A DNA stretch of 64,000 nucleotides from Escarpia spicata (GCA_963995525.1 OZ023206.1:72818844-72882843); one strand, 5' to 3'; positions 12,000 to 24,799 are shown, counted from the stretch's first letter. Notes: generated by a model from the letters alone, not told the origin. A program made the numbers and translations.

Positions 12000-12369
12000 G
12001 TACTGTGGAAAAACTATGCTCATCGTCGTGTCGAATCCTATACTAACCTTTTAGTATTTGTATCGTGTCTTGTCTTTCATAATGTACGAAGCAATTGCGA
12101 CTAAAAGTAAACTATAATTTAGTCTAAACCGAGCATGGTATTCTGTTCTCCAATGAAGTGCTTTTCTATGAAATGAAACAGCCATTCATAAATCACATGT
12201 AGGCTCATAATTTTTGTGCTGGATTATGGCGACCTTGTGTATATTCTACCAAATCACTTCATATTATTACTGTGTGCATCACGGTGGGAGAATACGGATA
12301 TGAATGACATAAAAGTAGTCTACTGAATAATCATTTTTATTTAAATTGACTACATGCAGTAAATATTCT
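12000..12369. other. No recognisable feature
   Basis: A/T-rich, no ORF of note. Confidence 0.5.
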
Positions 12370-12525
12370 CTTCCCGTGGGTGGCTCTCACGCTAGCGGCT
12401 TTTGAGCCTTAGTGAGAGTCTCCCGACATAGACTAACTATTGTAACAATGTGTGTTGCAATGTGTGCTTTTGTTTGTTTATTGTCGAATAAATTGTTCCA
12501 ATTCCAAATTCCAATTCCTCTCCTT
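12370..12525 (+). mobile_element. Possible LINE 3' end with short ATTCCA-type tail
   Basis: The segment ends GAATAAATTGTTCCAATTCC followed by two more AATTCC-like units. A poly(A)-signal-like AATAAA with a short hexamer tail is typical of non-LTR 3' ends. No coding remnant is present, so only the extreme 3' part would remain. Confidence 0.35.
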
Positions 12526-12964
12526 TGTGTGCATACACCTTAAATGTTAAATGCTGTCTCGAGATCAGCTGGTAACCATTGTTCCTTTTATAGTCTTGCC
12601 GAATTCGCAGCTTGTTCCAAATCCCTACATTCGCAGGTTTCCCTAAAATATAATATTATTGCATACAAGTCGCTGTGATGACATGATCCTTACGTAATGT
12701 CTTACGCACGATATGCCACATTTTGTTTAATGTTTTGGTTTGAGTACGCTCGTTCCTTCCACTCGGACCCAGTTGTAATATGTCATGCGCGGGCCTGTGT
12801 TCATGTGTACGTCTGTGCGCTTGAGTGTGTTGGCTAGTGTTGATTAGTATGAATTGGTGTTGGTAAAGTAGTGTGAGTTACACGAGTGTTTTTAATTGTT
12901 GACACTGATACTTGTACTCAATTATGACTCAGCAGCCATGTTCGTTTATTTCTTATATCAATCA

Positions 12965-13085
12965 ATTATTATAAGCACACACGCATACATATTCACATGC
13001 ACACGCACTCGCAGACGCACACGTACACGCGCGGCACACACACACCGCACACGCACACTCACACAAACAAACACACACACAAGAC
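12965..13085. repeat. Degenerate CA-rich microsatellite
   Basis: Irregular ACAC/CGCACA tracts from 12975 to 13083, with interspersed CG. Confidence 0.85.
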
Positions 13086-14235
13086 AGCCTAACTTTTTTT
13101 CCAAAACCTCACGAGATACAGCCTAAACTGTGTTCAAAAACCTCACCAGGTTTCTAACTCAATACCCACGTAACGGTTTCTTTTGTACCTTATTTCTGAA
13201 CTCCCCACACGTATTTTAATGAGAGCCCGTACATCCTACGACCCGCATCCAGGCATTCAATTCAAACTAGTCGATGTCCCGAGAGGTGTTTTTTTTCTCA
13301 GCAAACGTCGGATTCACCTACGGGGAAACGAGTCAAAGCGAGGCAACCAGCAGCGGCTGGGAATCAACCCGTCATCAATTCAATGGATAGCCCAATAGCG
13401 TCAAAGCCAAATGTTCCGCAAAATACGGTCCGCAGCAGCTGCGTGCCTTGTCACCGTCTCCAAATACATCAACGGAGATAGATTGCATGTTGTCGTGTTA
13501 CGAGGTTTCCATATTATCGAATTGGTTTATTTGACAACGTTCTTTATTAGCGAATTAAAGATCGGCTCGTTGAAATCGCGTTCTCGAAATGACATTTCAA
13601 ATAAGTGATTGCGTGGGTATTCTCTGTTTCTGTTTGATTCCATGAATTGTTTAATGAGACCATTGTGTGAATTTACGTAGGACACTGATTAATTTACTTT
13701 GATTTATCAGCTGCGACAGCTGTCTTGTCAAGTTCCGACTGCAGTCTGTCTCTTTTAGTTTGTTCGTATAATACGACGATGATTCACAACGAGAAGACGT
13801 TTTGAATGCAATTAGTGTTACATTGTATTAACGTGTTACGTAAGGAGTGGGTTTCACACAGATAACAAAGTTAGATTCTCCATAAGCCACATGCTTCCTT
13901 GTCCACCTTCCATTTAGGGCTCACACTTTGGGTGACAATCTAGATACATCATGTAAACAGAAATCTACACGTTCGTGCCGGTTGTGTTGTTATTTAGTAT
14001 TACGTTTCAGAGTCCAATGCATATGCAACTTACCAAATGTCTGTATTTGGAGAATAGTACAAATAGCAACTCATTTCTTATGTGACCTGCAGCTAATACA
14101 AGTAATACTGTATTTCAGTTGCACTGTAGACCCGTAGCGTGGCTGAATTGTTTAGGGGTGAATTTGTATATGTGGAAAACTTCGCCTGTCGATGGGGGTG
14201 TCGAGGAATAGTGTACGGAACTGCTCAGGTCGCGT
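13086..14235. other. No recognisable feature
   Basis: Short ORFs (13183-13398, 13411-13608, 13928-14137) carry no recognised motif. No repeat family was seen. Confidence 0.45.
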
Positions 14236-14239
14236 GGCT

Positions 14240-15328
14240 TTGCGTTGGAGAGGTTCCATGTTGATAAGGGTAGTGTTGGCGAGGTTCCCTGTTGGTGAGG
14301 GTAGTGTTGGAGAGGTTCCATGTTGATGAGGGTAGTGTTGGAGAGGTTCCATGTTGATGAGGGTAGTGCTGGTGAGGTTCCATGTTGATGAGGGTAGTGT
14401 TGGAGAGGTTCCATGTTGATGAGGGTAGTGTTGGAGAGGTTCCATGTTGATGAGGGTAGTGTTGGAGAGGTTCCATGTTGATGAGGGTAGTGTTGGTGAG
14501 GTTCCATGTTGATGAGGGTAGTGTTGGAGAGGTTCCATGTTGATGAGGGTAGTGTTGGTGAGGTTCCATGTTGATGAGGGTAGTGTTGGAGAGGTTCCAT
14601 GTTGATGAGGGTAGTGTTGGAGAGGTTCCATGTTGATGAAGGTTGTGTTGGAGAGGTTCCATGTTGATGAGGGTAGTGTTGGAGAGGTTCCATGTTGATG
14701 AGGGTAGTGTTGGAGAGGTTCCATGTTGATAAGGGTAGTGTTGGAGAGGTTCCATGTTGATGAGGGTAGTGTTGGAGAGGTTCCATGTTGATGAGGGTAG
14801 TGTTGGAGAGGTTCCATGTTGATGAGGATAGTGTTGAAGAGGTTCCATGTTGATGAGGGCAGTGTTGGAGAGTTTCAAAGTCGATGGGGACAGTGTTTGA
14901 GAGTTTACAAGTCTACTGTGATAATGTTGAAGAGTCTACAAATCGACAGGGACAGTGTTGGAGAGTTTCCATGTCGATGAGGGTACTGTCGGGGAATTTC
15001 CATGTTAACAGAGACAACGATGGATAATTTACAAGTCGGCAGGGGTAGTATTGGAGAGTTTCCAAATCGACGTGGACAGTGCTGGAGATTTTCCGAGTCG
15101 AGGGGGTAGTGTTGGAGATTTCAGGTTGAAAGTGAGGAGGTGTTGGAAATTTTCCCATCCAGGGGGAGTAGTGTTGGATATGTTTCCAGTCGCGAGAGGT
15201 AGTGTTGGAGATTTTCTCAGGCGATGACAGTAATGATGGATATTTTTAGGTCGTGAGGCGTGTTGCAGTTTTCCCGGTCGACAAGGGGTCGTTTTGGAAG
15301 GTTTCCACGTCGACAGGGATAGTGCCAT
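14240..15328 (-). repeat. 31-bp minisatellite, homogeneous core and decayed flank
   Basis: The core 14243-14866 consists of about 20 near-identical 31-bp units. The unit contains GGTTCCATGTTGATGAGGG followed by TAGTGTTGGAGA. From about 14870 to 15328 the same period continues with many substitutions. Because 31 is not a multiple of three, each unit is read in the next frame and the peptide pattern repeats every 31 residues (93 bp). All three minus-strand frames are open for over 200 codons. These frames are arithmetic by-products and not supported proteins. Confidence 0.9.
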
Positions 15329-15641
15329 ACGTCATAGTATAATTTTTACGGAATGACAACTACTTCCATCCAAGCGGAACTACTTCTACCGAACTCTTTC
15401 GTGTGTGAGGGTATGTACGTACATATTGCACCCAGCCTACGGGCCTGTTCTCCTATGAGTATAATACAGATATTATCATCTGGATATGCGAAATGCATTT
15501 GAATACCGCAAAAACAATAGGTTTTTAAACAGGTCGTTAAGTACAGAATTCAGGTTTCTTTTTCAGAAAACGAAAACAGTTCCGAAATGAACGGATAGTT
15601 AGTTTCCTAATGGACTAATATTGATGCCTTACAGAAGACCT

Positions 15642-15844
15642 AGTGACAGCTGACGCACTATTCCGGAGTATAAACGTGACATGCTTCCATGAAACCGTTT
15701 TACGCCGTATATGCGTCAATCAGAACAACTTGCAGGCTTGTCGCCATTTAAACACATATACCGGAAATAGGAAACAATTTCCACGACGCTATAGGCGTAC
15801 GGCACTAATGGGGAATTCTTTACCCGGACACAAAACTATAATAT
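15642..15844. other. Short unassigned stretch before the hexanucleotide array
   Basis: The frame from 15643 runs into the GGGGCA array. Its leader shows no recognised domain, so no gene is called. Confidence 0.4.
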
Positions 15845-15846
15845 TA

Positions 15847-15924
15847 GGCAGGGGCAGGGGCAGGGGCAGGGGCAGGGGCAGGGGCAGGGGCAGGGGCAGG
15901 GGCAGGGGCAGGGGCAGGGGCAGT
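15847..15924 (+). repeat. GGGGCA hexanucleotide array
   Basis: About 12-13 perfect GGGGCA units. G-rich on the plus strand, so it could form G-quadruplexes. It would encode Gly-Arg repeats if translated from the frame beginning at 15643. Confidence 0.95.
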
Positions 15925-16034
15925 AAGTAACTAACTTTAAATAACTATCGTTTTGATTTCAGAGATGCACCGCAAATTGGTATATCAAAGGTTATATGAA
16001 GTGAATGTACTTAGAAATAAGCGCTAGCACTAGA

Positions 16035-16353
16035 AAGGACAGTTCTATATAGAGCAGTATCCGGTCTCCAGGACTGTTCAAAGAGCTTTACACTTTACTC
16101 CCTGCAGACCTGTTCAGTCGAACAGCATCTCGACTTCTCTGGGAAGCAATCAGCCACGCTGCCATTAATGCGCGATGACTATTTGTATATAAATATCCAC
16201 CACTGTCTAGCCAGGTACTCATTCATACAGCTGAGTGAACTGAAGCAGCGTAGAGTGAACAAACGTGTCCAAGGTTAAAAACTGCAGCACAGCATTGGAA
16301 CCCGGGATCTCTCGATTGAGTCCGATGCTCTAGCATTGCACCACTGCGCTCGA
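16035..16353 (-). mobile_element. SINE copy 2, best preserved, minus strand
   Basis: Read on the minus strand it starts GAGCGCAGTGGTGCAATGC (box A-like) and has GATCCCGGGTTCCAATGC (box B-like). The shared body follows: GTTCACTCTACGCTGCTTCA, GTATGAATGAGTACCTGGC-like, and CGTGGCTGATTGCTTCCCAG. It ends GCTCTATATAGAACTGTCC. The tail resembles the 3' end of the LINE at 25728-26600 (CGCTATATAAGAACTATCC), suggesting which LINE mobilises it. Confidence 0.8.
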
Positions 16354-16369
16354 CAACCTAGTCATTCTG

Positions 16370-17098
16370 ATTTGCTCCTAAACATGCATTATCCTCATAG
16401 TAACCATTACGAAACACAAATGTGTGTGCTCTTTAGTGTAAGTTGTTCTTGGTAAGCTGCTCTTGTTACGCTTGTTAGTGTGAGAGAAAACCACCTTAAG
16501 CTGCACTCCACAGTAAAGACGTTTATGTTTTACGAAAAGCGGATACTATCCCGAGAAGTCACCACCAAGACAGAGCTTCGACACTGATGAGAATCACGAT
16601 TATGTGATTATGGAGGTGCATTTATCAACTCCTCACAACAGCGGTCTATAGAAAGATCAGATTCGAAATTGGCCACTTTTATTCCGTAAGCTGTGACGAA
16701 GTGTGCGCCAAATAAATCAAGAAGATTTAAGTTTTGACATGATGTAGGAACAGTAGAAGATTCGTGATGAATTATTCGAGTTTCTTTTGTGTTACTCGGT
16801 AGATACCGACGCAGCCGTTACCCAAAAGGTTGAGCTGTTAGGCTTGTACTTCTGAACGATGCACGACCAAGCGTGCGATTGTACTGTCACAATGGCCAGG
16901 AAGACAAACGGTTCAGTGGTATTTGGAGTAGACCAATGTTCAACAAACGGTGTAACGTGTCATGTACAGAACGCGCACGCCGCAAAGATTTTGAGTTCAT
17001 TAGATATAGCAGTGGATAAAGATGATCACAGAATGCGTGTCCGAGTCGAGATGCAAACATTGTGTGGACCTCCACAGGAAGAGTTCAAAATGATGCAC
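16370..17098. other. No recognisable gene; leader of the 36-bp array
   Basis: From ATG 16859 an 80-codon non-repeat frame leads directly into the 36-bp array. The leader contains MHDQACDCTVTMARKTNGSV and shows no domain I recognise. No splice or promoter evidence supports a gene. Confidence 0.4.
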
Positions 17099-19834
17099 AA
17101 CTATTCCTACGAGTGGACATTACATTCATCGCCCAACTATTCCTACAAGTGGACATTACATTCACCGCCCAACTATTCCTACGAGTGGACATTACATTCA
17201 TCGCCCAACTATTCCTACGAGTCGACATCACATTCACCGCCCAACAATTCCTACGAGTGGACATTACATTCATCGCCCAACTATTCCTACAAGTGGACAT
17301 TACATTCACCGCCCAACTATTCCTACGAGTGGACATTACATTCATCGCCCAACTATTCCTACAAGTGGACATTACATTCACCGCCCAACAATTCCTACGA
17401 GTGGACATTACATTCATCGCCCAACTATTCCTACAAGTGGACATTACATTCACCGCCCAACTATTCCTACGAGTGGACATTACATTCATCGCCCAACTAT
17501 TCCTACAAGTGGACATTACATTCACCGCCCAACTATTCCTACGAGTGGACATTACATTCACCGCTCAACTATTCCTACGAGTCGACATCACATTCACCGC
17601 CCAAATATTCCTACGAGTCCACATCACATTCATCGCCCAACTATTCCTACGAGTCGACATCACATTCACCGCCTAACTATTCCTACGAGTGGACGTTACA
17701 TTCACCGCCCAACTATTCCTACGAGTGGACGTTACATTCATCGCCCAACTATTCCTACGAGTGGACGTTACATTCACCGCCCAACTATTCCTACGAGTCG
17801 ACATCACATTCTCCGCCCAACTATTCCTACGAGTGGACGTTACATTCACCGCCCAACTATTCCTACGAGTCCACATCACATTCACCGCCCAACTATTCCT
17901 ACGAGTGGACGTTACATTCACCGCCCAACTATTCCTACGAGTGGACATTACATTTACCGCCCAACTATTCCTACGAGTGGACATTACATTCACCGCCCAA
18001 CTATTCCTACGAGTCCACATCACATTCACCGCCCAACTTTTCCTACGAGTCGACATTACATTCATCGCCCAACTATTCCTACGACTGGACATTACATTCA
18101 TCGCCCAACTAATCCTACGAGTGGTCGTTACATTCACCGCCCAACTATTCCTACGAGTCGACATCACATTCACCGCCCAACTATTCCTACGAGTCGACAT
18201 TACATTCATCGCCCAACTATTCCTACGAGTGGACGTTACATTCACCGCCCAACTATTCCTACGAGTGGACATTACATTCATCGCCCAACTATTCCTACGA
18301 GTGGACATTACATTCATCGCCCAACTATTCCTACGAGTGGACGTTGCATTCACCGCCCAACTATTCCTACGAGTCGACATCACATTCACCGCCCAACTAT
18401 TCCTACGAGTCGACATTACATTCATCGCCCAACTATTCCTACGAGTGGACGTTACATTCACCGCCCAACTATTCCTACGAGTGGACATTACATTCACCGC
18501 CCAACTATTCCTACGAGTCGACATCACATTCACCGCCCAACTATTCCTACGAGTCGACATTACATTCATCGCCCAACTATTCCTACGAGTGGACGTTACA
18601 TTCACCGCCCAACTATTCCTACGAGTGGACATTACATTCACCGCCCAACTATTCCTACGAGTCGACATCACATTCACCGCCCAACTATTCCTACGAGTCG
18701 ACATTACATTCATCGCCCAACGATTCCTACGAGTGGACATTACATTCACCGCCCAACTATACCTACGAGTCGACATCACATTCACCGCCCAACTATTCCT
18801 ACGAGTCGACATCACATTCATCGCCCAACTATTCCTACGAGTGGACATTACATTCATCGCCCAACTATTCCTACGAGTGGACGTTACATTCACCGCCCAA
18901 CTATTCCTACGAGTGGACGTTACATTCACCGCCCAACTATTCCTACGAGTCGACATCACATTCATCGCCCAACTATTCCTACGAGTCGACATCACATTCA
19001 TCGCCCAACTATTCCTACGAGTGGACATTACATTCATCGCCCAACTATTCCTACGAGTGGACGTTACATTCACCGCCCAACTATTCCTACGAGTCGACAT
19101 CACATTCACCGCCCAACTATTCCTACGAGTCGACGTTACATTCACCGCCCAACTATTACTACGAGTGGACATTACATTCACCGCCCAACTATTCCTACGA
19201 GTCGACATCACATTCACCGCCCAACTATTCCTACGAGTCGACATTACATTCATCGCCCAACTATTCCTACGAGTGGACATTACATTCACCGCCCAACTAT
19301 TCCTACGAGTCGACGTTACATTCACCGCCCAACTATTCCTACGAGTCGACGTTACATTCACCGCCCAACTATTCCTACGAGTCGACGTTACATTCACCGC
19401 CCAACTATTCCTACGAGTGGACGTTACATTCACCGCCCAACTATTCCTACGAGTCGACATCACATTCACCGCCCAACTATTCCTACGAGTCGACATCACA
19501 TTCACCGCCCAATTATTCCTACGAGTGGACGTTACATTCACCGCCCAACTATTCCTACGGGTGGACGTTACATTCACCGCCCAACTATTCCTACGAGTCG
19601 ACATCACATTCACCGCCCAACTATTCCTACCAGTGGACGTTACATTCACCGCCCAACTATTCCTACGAGTGGACGTTACATTCACCGCCCAACTATTCCT
19701 ACGAGTCGACATCACATTCACCGCCCAACTATTCCTACGAGTCGACATCACATTCACCGCCCAACTATTCCTACCAGTGGACGTTACATTCACCGCCCAA
19801 CTATTCCTACCAGTGGACGTTACATTTATCGCTC
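17099..19834. repeat. 36-bp minisatellite, 76 units
   Basis: The span 17099-19834 is exactly 76 x 36 bp. A typical unit begins TATTCCTACGAGTGGACATT and ends ACATTCACCGCCCAAC. Variation is limited to a few positions (GTGG/GTCG/GTCC, ACA/ACG, TTA/TCA, CCG/TCG, GAG/AAG). In 17100-17530 the units alternate in a 72-bp dimer (GAG with TCATCG, AAG with TCACCG). In 18400-18800 a four-unit, 144-bp block recurs. As 36 is divisible by three and the unit lacks stops, long frames run on both strands (for example 17689-19887 plus, 19985-17673 minus). They are not independent evidence of protein. Confidence 0.95.
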
Positions 19835-19859
19835 GACTTTCAAGGAACACATCATTGAT

Positions 19860-20600
19860 CCATTCTGACTTTCTACACCGCCAGTGATTTGGAGAGTGTA
19901 CCACCTTTTTATGATCGTTTGCTTTTTTGAAGAAAACATGGCAGGTTTTGGTTATGTAGCTATAGTGCCTAGAGTTATTACACACTAACCAACTAACACA
20001 ATCGATAATATCACATCAATGTGGTAATCAAATATCAGCTGCAAAAATATCATAAACAACATTGTCAAAAGGCGGTATGAAGTACCTATGCAGGGCCGTA
20101 GCTACCGGGGGAGGGGGAAACTGCCCCCCCAGATAAAATACGAAAAGTGCCCTTTTAGTTTAAAAGTGCCCTTTTTGTCTAGCCTATTGTACTGATACCG
20201 ATGCCTTTTTGTGATTCCACGCCCACTTATTGGTCAAAGTGCCTTATTTTCAGAAACTGGCCCGCACTATTAGTCCAGGACGTTTATAGTTGAACCTGGA
20301 ACAAATTGAAACAGAAGCAATTTTAAATGTTTTACTTACAATGAATTTATCTATAAAACATATCAAAAGTCTACAGCGATGAACATTGGGGAAGTTATTC
20401 AAAATTAGGAATCAACATTTCTCATATATATACTTCCATGTTAAATATCACTAGTACCTAAAACCGTGGCATTTACGCAGACAGCCAAGACCCGGCAAAT
20501 CTAAACATGCTGTGACAAGCGCCATTCATATTCGGATCATCAAGGCCCTCGTTATCAAACTTCCGTGTTAAATAGTCACAAACTACCTGACATGAATTGC
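19860..20600. other. No gene; possible mobile-element fragment near 20090
   Basis: At 20094-20140 the sequence GGGCCGTAGCTACCGGGGGA is followed by a C-tract that could pair with it. I recall similar GGGCCGTAGCTA starts in dispersed repeats of marine invertebrates, but cannot name a family. The rest is featureless. Confidence 0.3.
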
Positions 20601-21020
20601 CTACCGGTGATATGACTACTAGTAATACGACTATTGGAGACATGACCTCTGGTTCGTTACTACTGGAAACATGACTACTAATGAAATGACTACTGATCAC
20701 ATGATTACTGATGAAATGACTAGTGGGCTTTTTACTATTGGTGATATGACTACTGGATACACTATTACTGGTGAAATGAAATGACTACTGGACACACGCC
20801 TTCAAGTGACGTGACTACTGGAGATTTGAGTACTGGTTTAAGAACTACTTGTGACAATTATACCTGTGTCGTGATTAGTGACTACTGACGATATGACTTC
20901 TACTAACATAGTTATTGGGTACGTAACTACTGGTGAAATTAATATTAGTAACTACATGTGACGTGAGCACTGGTGACATGACTACTTGCAACATGACTAC
21001 TGGACACATGACTACTGGTA
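20600..21020. repeat. Degenerate 15-bp minisatellite
   Basis: Imperfect units of the form TGACTACTGGTGATA, with many substitutions and gaps, are clearest at 20640-20780 and 20960-21020. Confidence 0.7.
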
Positions 21021-21869
21021 ACCAACATTAAAAATATCCAAGTAATAAGATTAATTACACAATACGTCCCAATGTCATGTCTTGCTGCCATCTCATTCAC
21101 TGCTACCATGCTTGTTTCGAGTATCGGAAGTTTGATCAATGTAGCATTGTTTTGTGATGGATAGCACAATCCATCCACTAACCACACGCACATATAAGAG
21201 ACGAATGGGAGGAAAAGCTGATGCGGTCGTTACGTTCACCAATCATAGGAGGACTACGGCAAAACTACATGCACAATTTCATCAGTTTGTTGAGGGAATA
21301 CTTGTAGCACAGGATGTCAAACAAAACCTGTCTAGGGTGACACAGATCAGGTGATTTTGCAGAGAGCAGTCAATTCTGCAACGACGGTTAACACTGTTCT
21401 GGTGGGGGTGACTCATATCTGGTTGTCCTGCTTTGCGTCCATGCTGCCCCAAATGCCCACAACTTCATACATAGTGAGGCAACGCCAACCACAAAGAAGG
21501 ACTGTGTGGGAAACATAGATACCGTAACGGACCAGCTTGGCAAATATATGTGTAACCATATCATTTCACTCATGCTATATTAGGATGTACCACAACTTCC
21601 CGGCTACGTGGCCTTGGAAAAGGAGCATCTCTGAAGAAAATTGGCTCCAGCCAGCACCAGAGGCAAGCTGAACAGTTTCGGATACATGACGCTTCAACAG
21701 AACATGTTGTAGCAGAAGGTGAGATGGTGCTTGTATGCCTTTACAACGGAAACAGGAAGACAGTGTGGATTATTTTAGGTGCAGATGGTTTTGTGAGAAG
21801 GTGACGAGACTCAAGAGTTCGCACATTTACCCAAAGAACTTGCTTCCGACATTTTCAGCAGCACGTTGT
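21021..21869. other. No recognisable feature
   Basis: Short ORFs such as 21154-21354 show no motif. The frame from 21735 enters the 51-bp array. Confidence 0.45.
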
Positions 21870-23297
21870 CATAGCATGCGGGTGTACCAGCAAGTGCAGG
21901 AGTGGATGTGTGTAAGCTATCATAGCATGCGGGTGTACCAGCAAGTGCAGAAGTGGATGTGTGTAAGCTATCATAGCATGCGGGTGTACCAGCAAGTGCA
22001 GGAGTGGATGTATGTAAGCTATCATAGCATGCGGGTGTACCAGCAAGTGCAGGAGTGGATGTATGTAAGCTATCATAGCATGCGGGTGTACCAGCAAGTG
22101 CAGGAGTGGATGTGTGTAAGCTATCATAGCATGCGGGTCTACCAGCAAGTGCAGGAGTGGATGTATGTAAGCTATCATAGCATGCGGGTGTACCAGCAAG
22201 TGCAGGAGTGGATGTGTGTAAGCTATCATAGCATGCGGGTGTACCAGCAAGTGCAGGAGTGGATGTGTGTAAGCTATCATAGCATGCGGGTGTACCAGCA
22301 AGTGCAGGAGTGGATGTGTGTAAGCTATCATAGCATGCGGGTGTACCAGCAAGTGCAGGAGTGGATGTGTGTAAGCTATCATAGCATGCGGGTATACCAG
22401 CAAGTGCAGGAGTGGATGTGTGTAAGCTGTCATAGCATGCGGATGCACAAGCAAGTGCAGGAGTGGATGTATGTAAGCTATCATAGCATGCGGGTGTACC
22501 AGCAAGTGCAGGAGTGGATGTATGTAAGCTATCATAGCATGCGGATGCACAAGCAAGTGCAGGAGTGGATGTGTGTAAGCTATCATAGCATGCGGGTGTA
22601 CCAGCAAGTGCAGGAGTGGATGTATGTAAGCTATCATAGCATGCGGGTGTACCAGCAAGTGCAGGAGTGGATGTGTGTAAGCTATCATAGCATGCGGGTG
22701 TACCAGCAAGTACAGGAGTGGATGTGTGTAAGCTATCATAGCATGCGGGTGTACCAGCAAGTGCAGGAGTGGATGTGTGTAAGCTATCATAGCATGCGGA
22801 TGCACAAGCAAGTGCAGGAGTGGATGTGTGTAAGCTGTCATAGCATGCGGGTGTACCAGCAAGTGCAGGAGTGGATGTATGTAAGCTATCATAGCATGCG
22901 GGTGTACCAGCAAGTGCAGGAGTGGATGTGTGTAAGCTATCATAGCATGCGGATGCACAAGCAAGTGCAGGAGTGGATGTGTGTAAGCTATCATAGCATG
23001 CGGGTGTACCAGCAAGTGCAGGAGTGGATGTGTGTAAGCTATCATAGCATGCGGGTGTACCAGCAAGTGCAGGAGTGGATGTATGTAAGCTATCATAGCA
23101 TGCGGATGCACAAGCAAGTGCAGGAGTGGATGTGTGTAAGCTATCATAGCATGCGGGTGTACCAGCAAGTGCAGGAGTGGATGTGTGTAAGCTATCATAG
23201 CATGCGGGTGTACCAGCAAGTGCAGGAGTGGATGTATGTAAGCTATCATAGCATGCGGGTGTACCAGCAAGTGCAGGAGTGGATGTGTGTAAGCTGT
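21870..23297. repeat. 51-bp minisatellite, 28 units
   Basis: The span is 28 x 51 bp. The unit starts CATAGCATGCGGGTGTACCA and ends GTGGATGTGTGTAAGCTAT. A variant unit has ATGCACAAG instead of GTGTACCAG. It recurs every three units (153 bp) near 22798, 22951 and 23104, so a three-unit block has been copied. The 51-bp unit keeps frame (17 codons), opening frames of 540-549 codons on both strands. No unique domain, signal peptide or splice signal supports translation. Confidence 0.95.
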
Positions 23298-23299
23298 TT

Positions 23300-23760
23300 G
23301 AGACAAGTAGGTTGGGGATGGAAGACGAGCAAAGGTTATTTTCTTCCCGTCTGTCTCCAGCACCTGATGCCGAGTTGCACATAATCCGGTGTAACTGCAT
23401 GATCCACATACTACACTTTGGAAAGGTGCACATGTCGCAAGAAACCCCTTGAGTGTTCCCTGCACGTAGTCAATGTCGTGGCACAGGGTGCTCAAAGTAA
23501 ATCTAGAGTTATGTCAGTGATGACATGAGGAGATGGACGACAAGGAGTCATACGTTTGTCGAAGGAGAGATAAAAGTCAAACTAATCTTGGTAATATACT
23601 AAGCGGTTTTATGTCTTATATATTTTTTTATTTTAAGGTTGACTGATTTCATGACATTCAGACGCTGATTCTAGTTTCAATAAAGACATTTAGTCGGAAT
23701 TGCTGTGTATATGAATTATTAATGAGTACGTAATACATCGAGTTTACATCAATAAAGTTT
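23300..23760. other. No recognisable feature
   Basis: Unique-looking sequence between the 51-bp array and SINE copy 3. Confidence 0.45.
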
Positions 23761-23762
23761 TT

Positions 23763-24055
23763 GTGTGGAACGCAGTGCCATTGGACTGTCAATCGAGAGA
23801 ACTCGATTTCGAAACCTGTGCTGCCGTATCGTACCTTGGGCAAGCTCGTTCACTCTACGTTGCTCCAGTTCAACTCTGCTATATGACTGAGTATATGGCT
23901 GTAGACAATGATGTATAGTTGTGTACGAATAGTCTTCGTGCATTAAGTGCAGCGTGGCTGAATGCTTCCCATATAAGTCTTGATGGTATTCGATTGGTAT
24001 GCCAGGGGGTACAGTTTAAAGCGTTTTGAGCAGTCCAAAGGACATATTTATTATT
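23763..24055 (+). mobile_element. SINE copy 3
   Basis: The head is degraded (GGAACGCAGTGCCATTGGAC, then CTCGATTTCGAAACC as box B remnant). The body matches the other copies: CCTTGGGCAAGCTCGTTCAC, GTTGCTCCAGTTCAAC, GCGTGGCTGAATGCTTCCCA. The 3' part is AAAGCGTTTTGAGCAGTCC followed by a short TTATTATTA tail. Confidence 0.75.
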
Positions 24056-24799
24056 ACTATGCGTTATGCTAAAATGCATTTGCGTTATGCTACGCATACG
24101 GCCAATGCTCATAACAGTATCATACTTATATGGTAATGCAGATGATAATCATGTTATGTGGGACATAATATGGCAATTGTTCATCAATTAAGCTTATTAG
24201 CTAGATTCGTTATATGTTGACCTTGTATCAAGGTGTCATTATAAATATTATACACAATGTTCCCCTGTTAAATGTACTTGATCTATGTTAGATGTACGAT
24301 AGAGAGAGTAACATACAATAATTATTATGCAGAGCATAAACATGTTACACGAGACGAGACGAGACGAGACGAGACGAGACGAGACGATTATTGGACACGT
24401 AATTGCAGCTAGCCGTGCATGTTTTGATACCAATAAGCATTTTCGTTGAAAAACTAAGGCAATATAAAAATAGTTTAATATCTATGTAGTTTTGTTCTCT
24501 GAATATAAATGTGCGTATTTGTGACCACGCATTTGGATTATTTGAGTTTTACAGTAACATTATCTTGTTCATTCTTTGTCCAGAACGTAAAATCGTTACG
24601 AAATCGCACAGGAAAAAGCTACAGAGGGTGCCCCAACATTTGCGTAATTTTGACAATGTTTCCCAATTTTTACAGGCGTAGACTTTTGATATGTTATCTA
24701 GTATATATGTCTCATATCAAAACTACAAAAATTGCTTCCGTTGCAATTTGTTCCAATATGACCCTATTTTGGCCATAAAAAGTCGTGGACTATATATTT
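24056..24799. other. No gene seen; one short CGAGA array
   Basis: A/T-rich with nothing recognisable apart from the pentanucleotide array at 24351-24387. Confidence 0.5.
24351..24387. repeat. CGAGA pentanucleotide microsatellite
   Basis: About seven GAGAC units. Confidence 0.95.

Noticed and set aside
14115..14878. Three overlapping minus-strand ORFs of 217-223 codons
   Set aside because: They are the three phases of the 31-bp unit and encode the same peptide pattern shifted.
16859..19985. Long ORFs (417-770 codons) over the 36-bp array on both strands
   Set aside because: A stop-free unit with a length divisible by three opens frames automatically. Frames on opposite strands cover the same DNA, and no unique domain or splice support exists.
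17099..23297. CRISPR array
   Set aside because: Repeats are directly tandem without unique spacers, and the context is eukaryotic.
21735..23495. Three ORFs of 540-549 codons over the 51-bp array
   Set aside because: Same arithmetic effect, on both strands. The non-repeat ends show no recognised domain.
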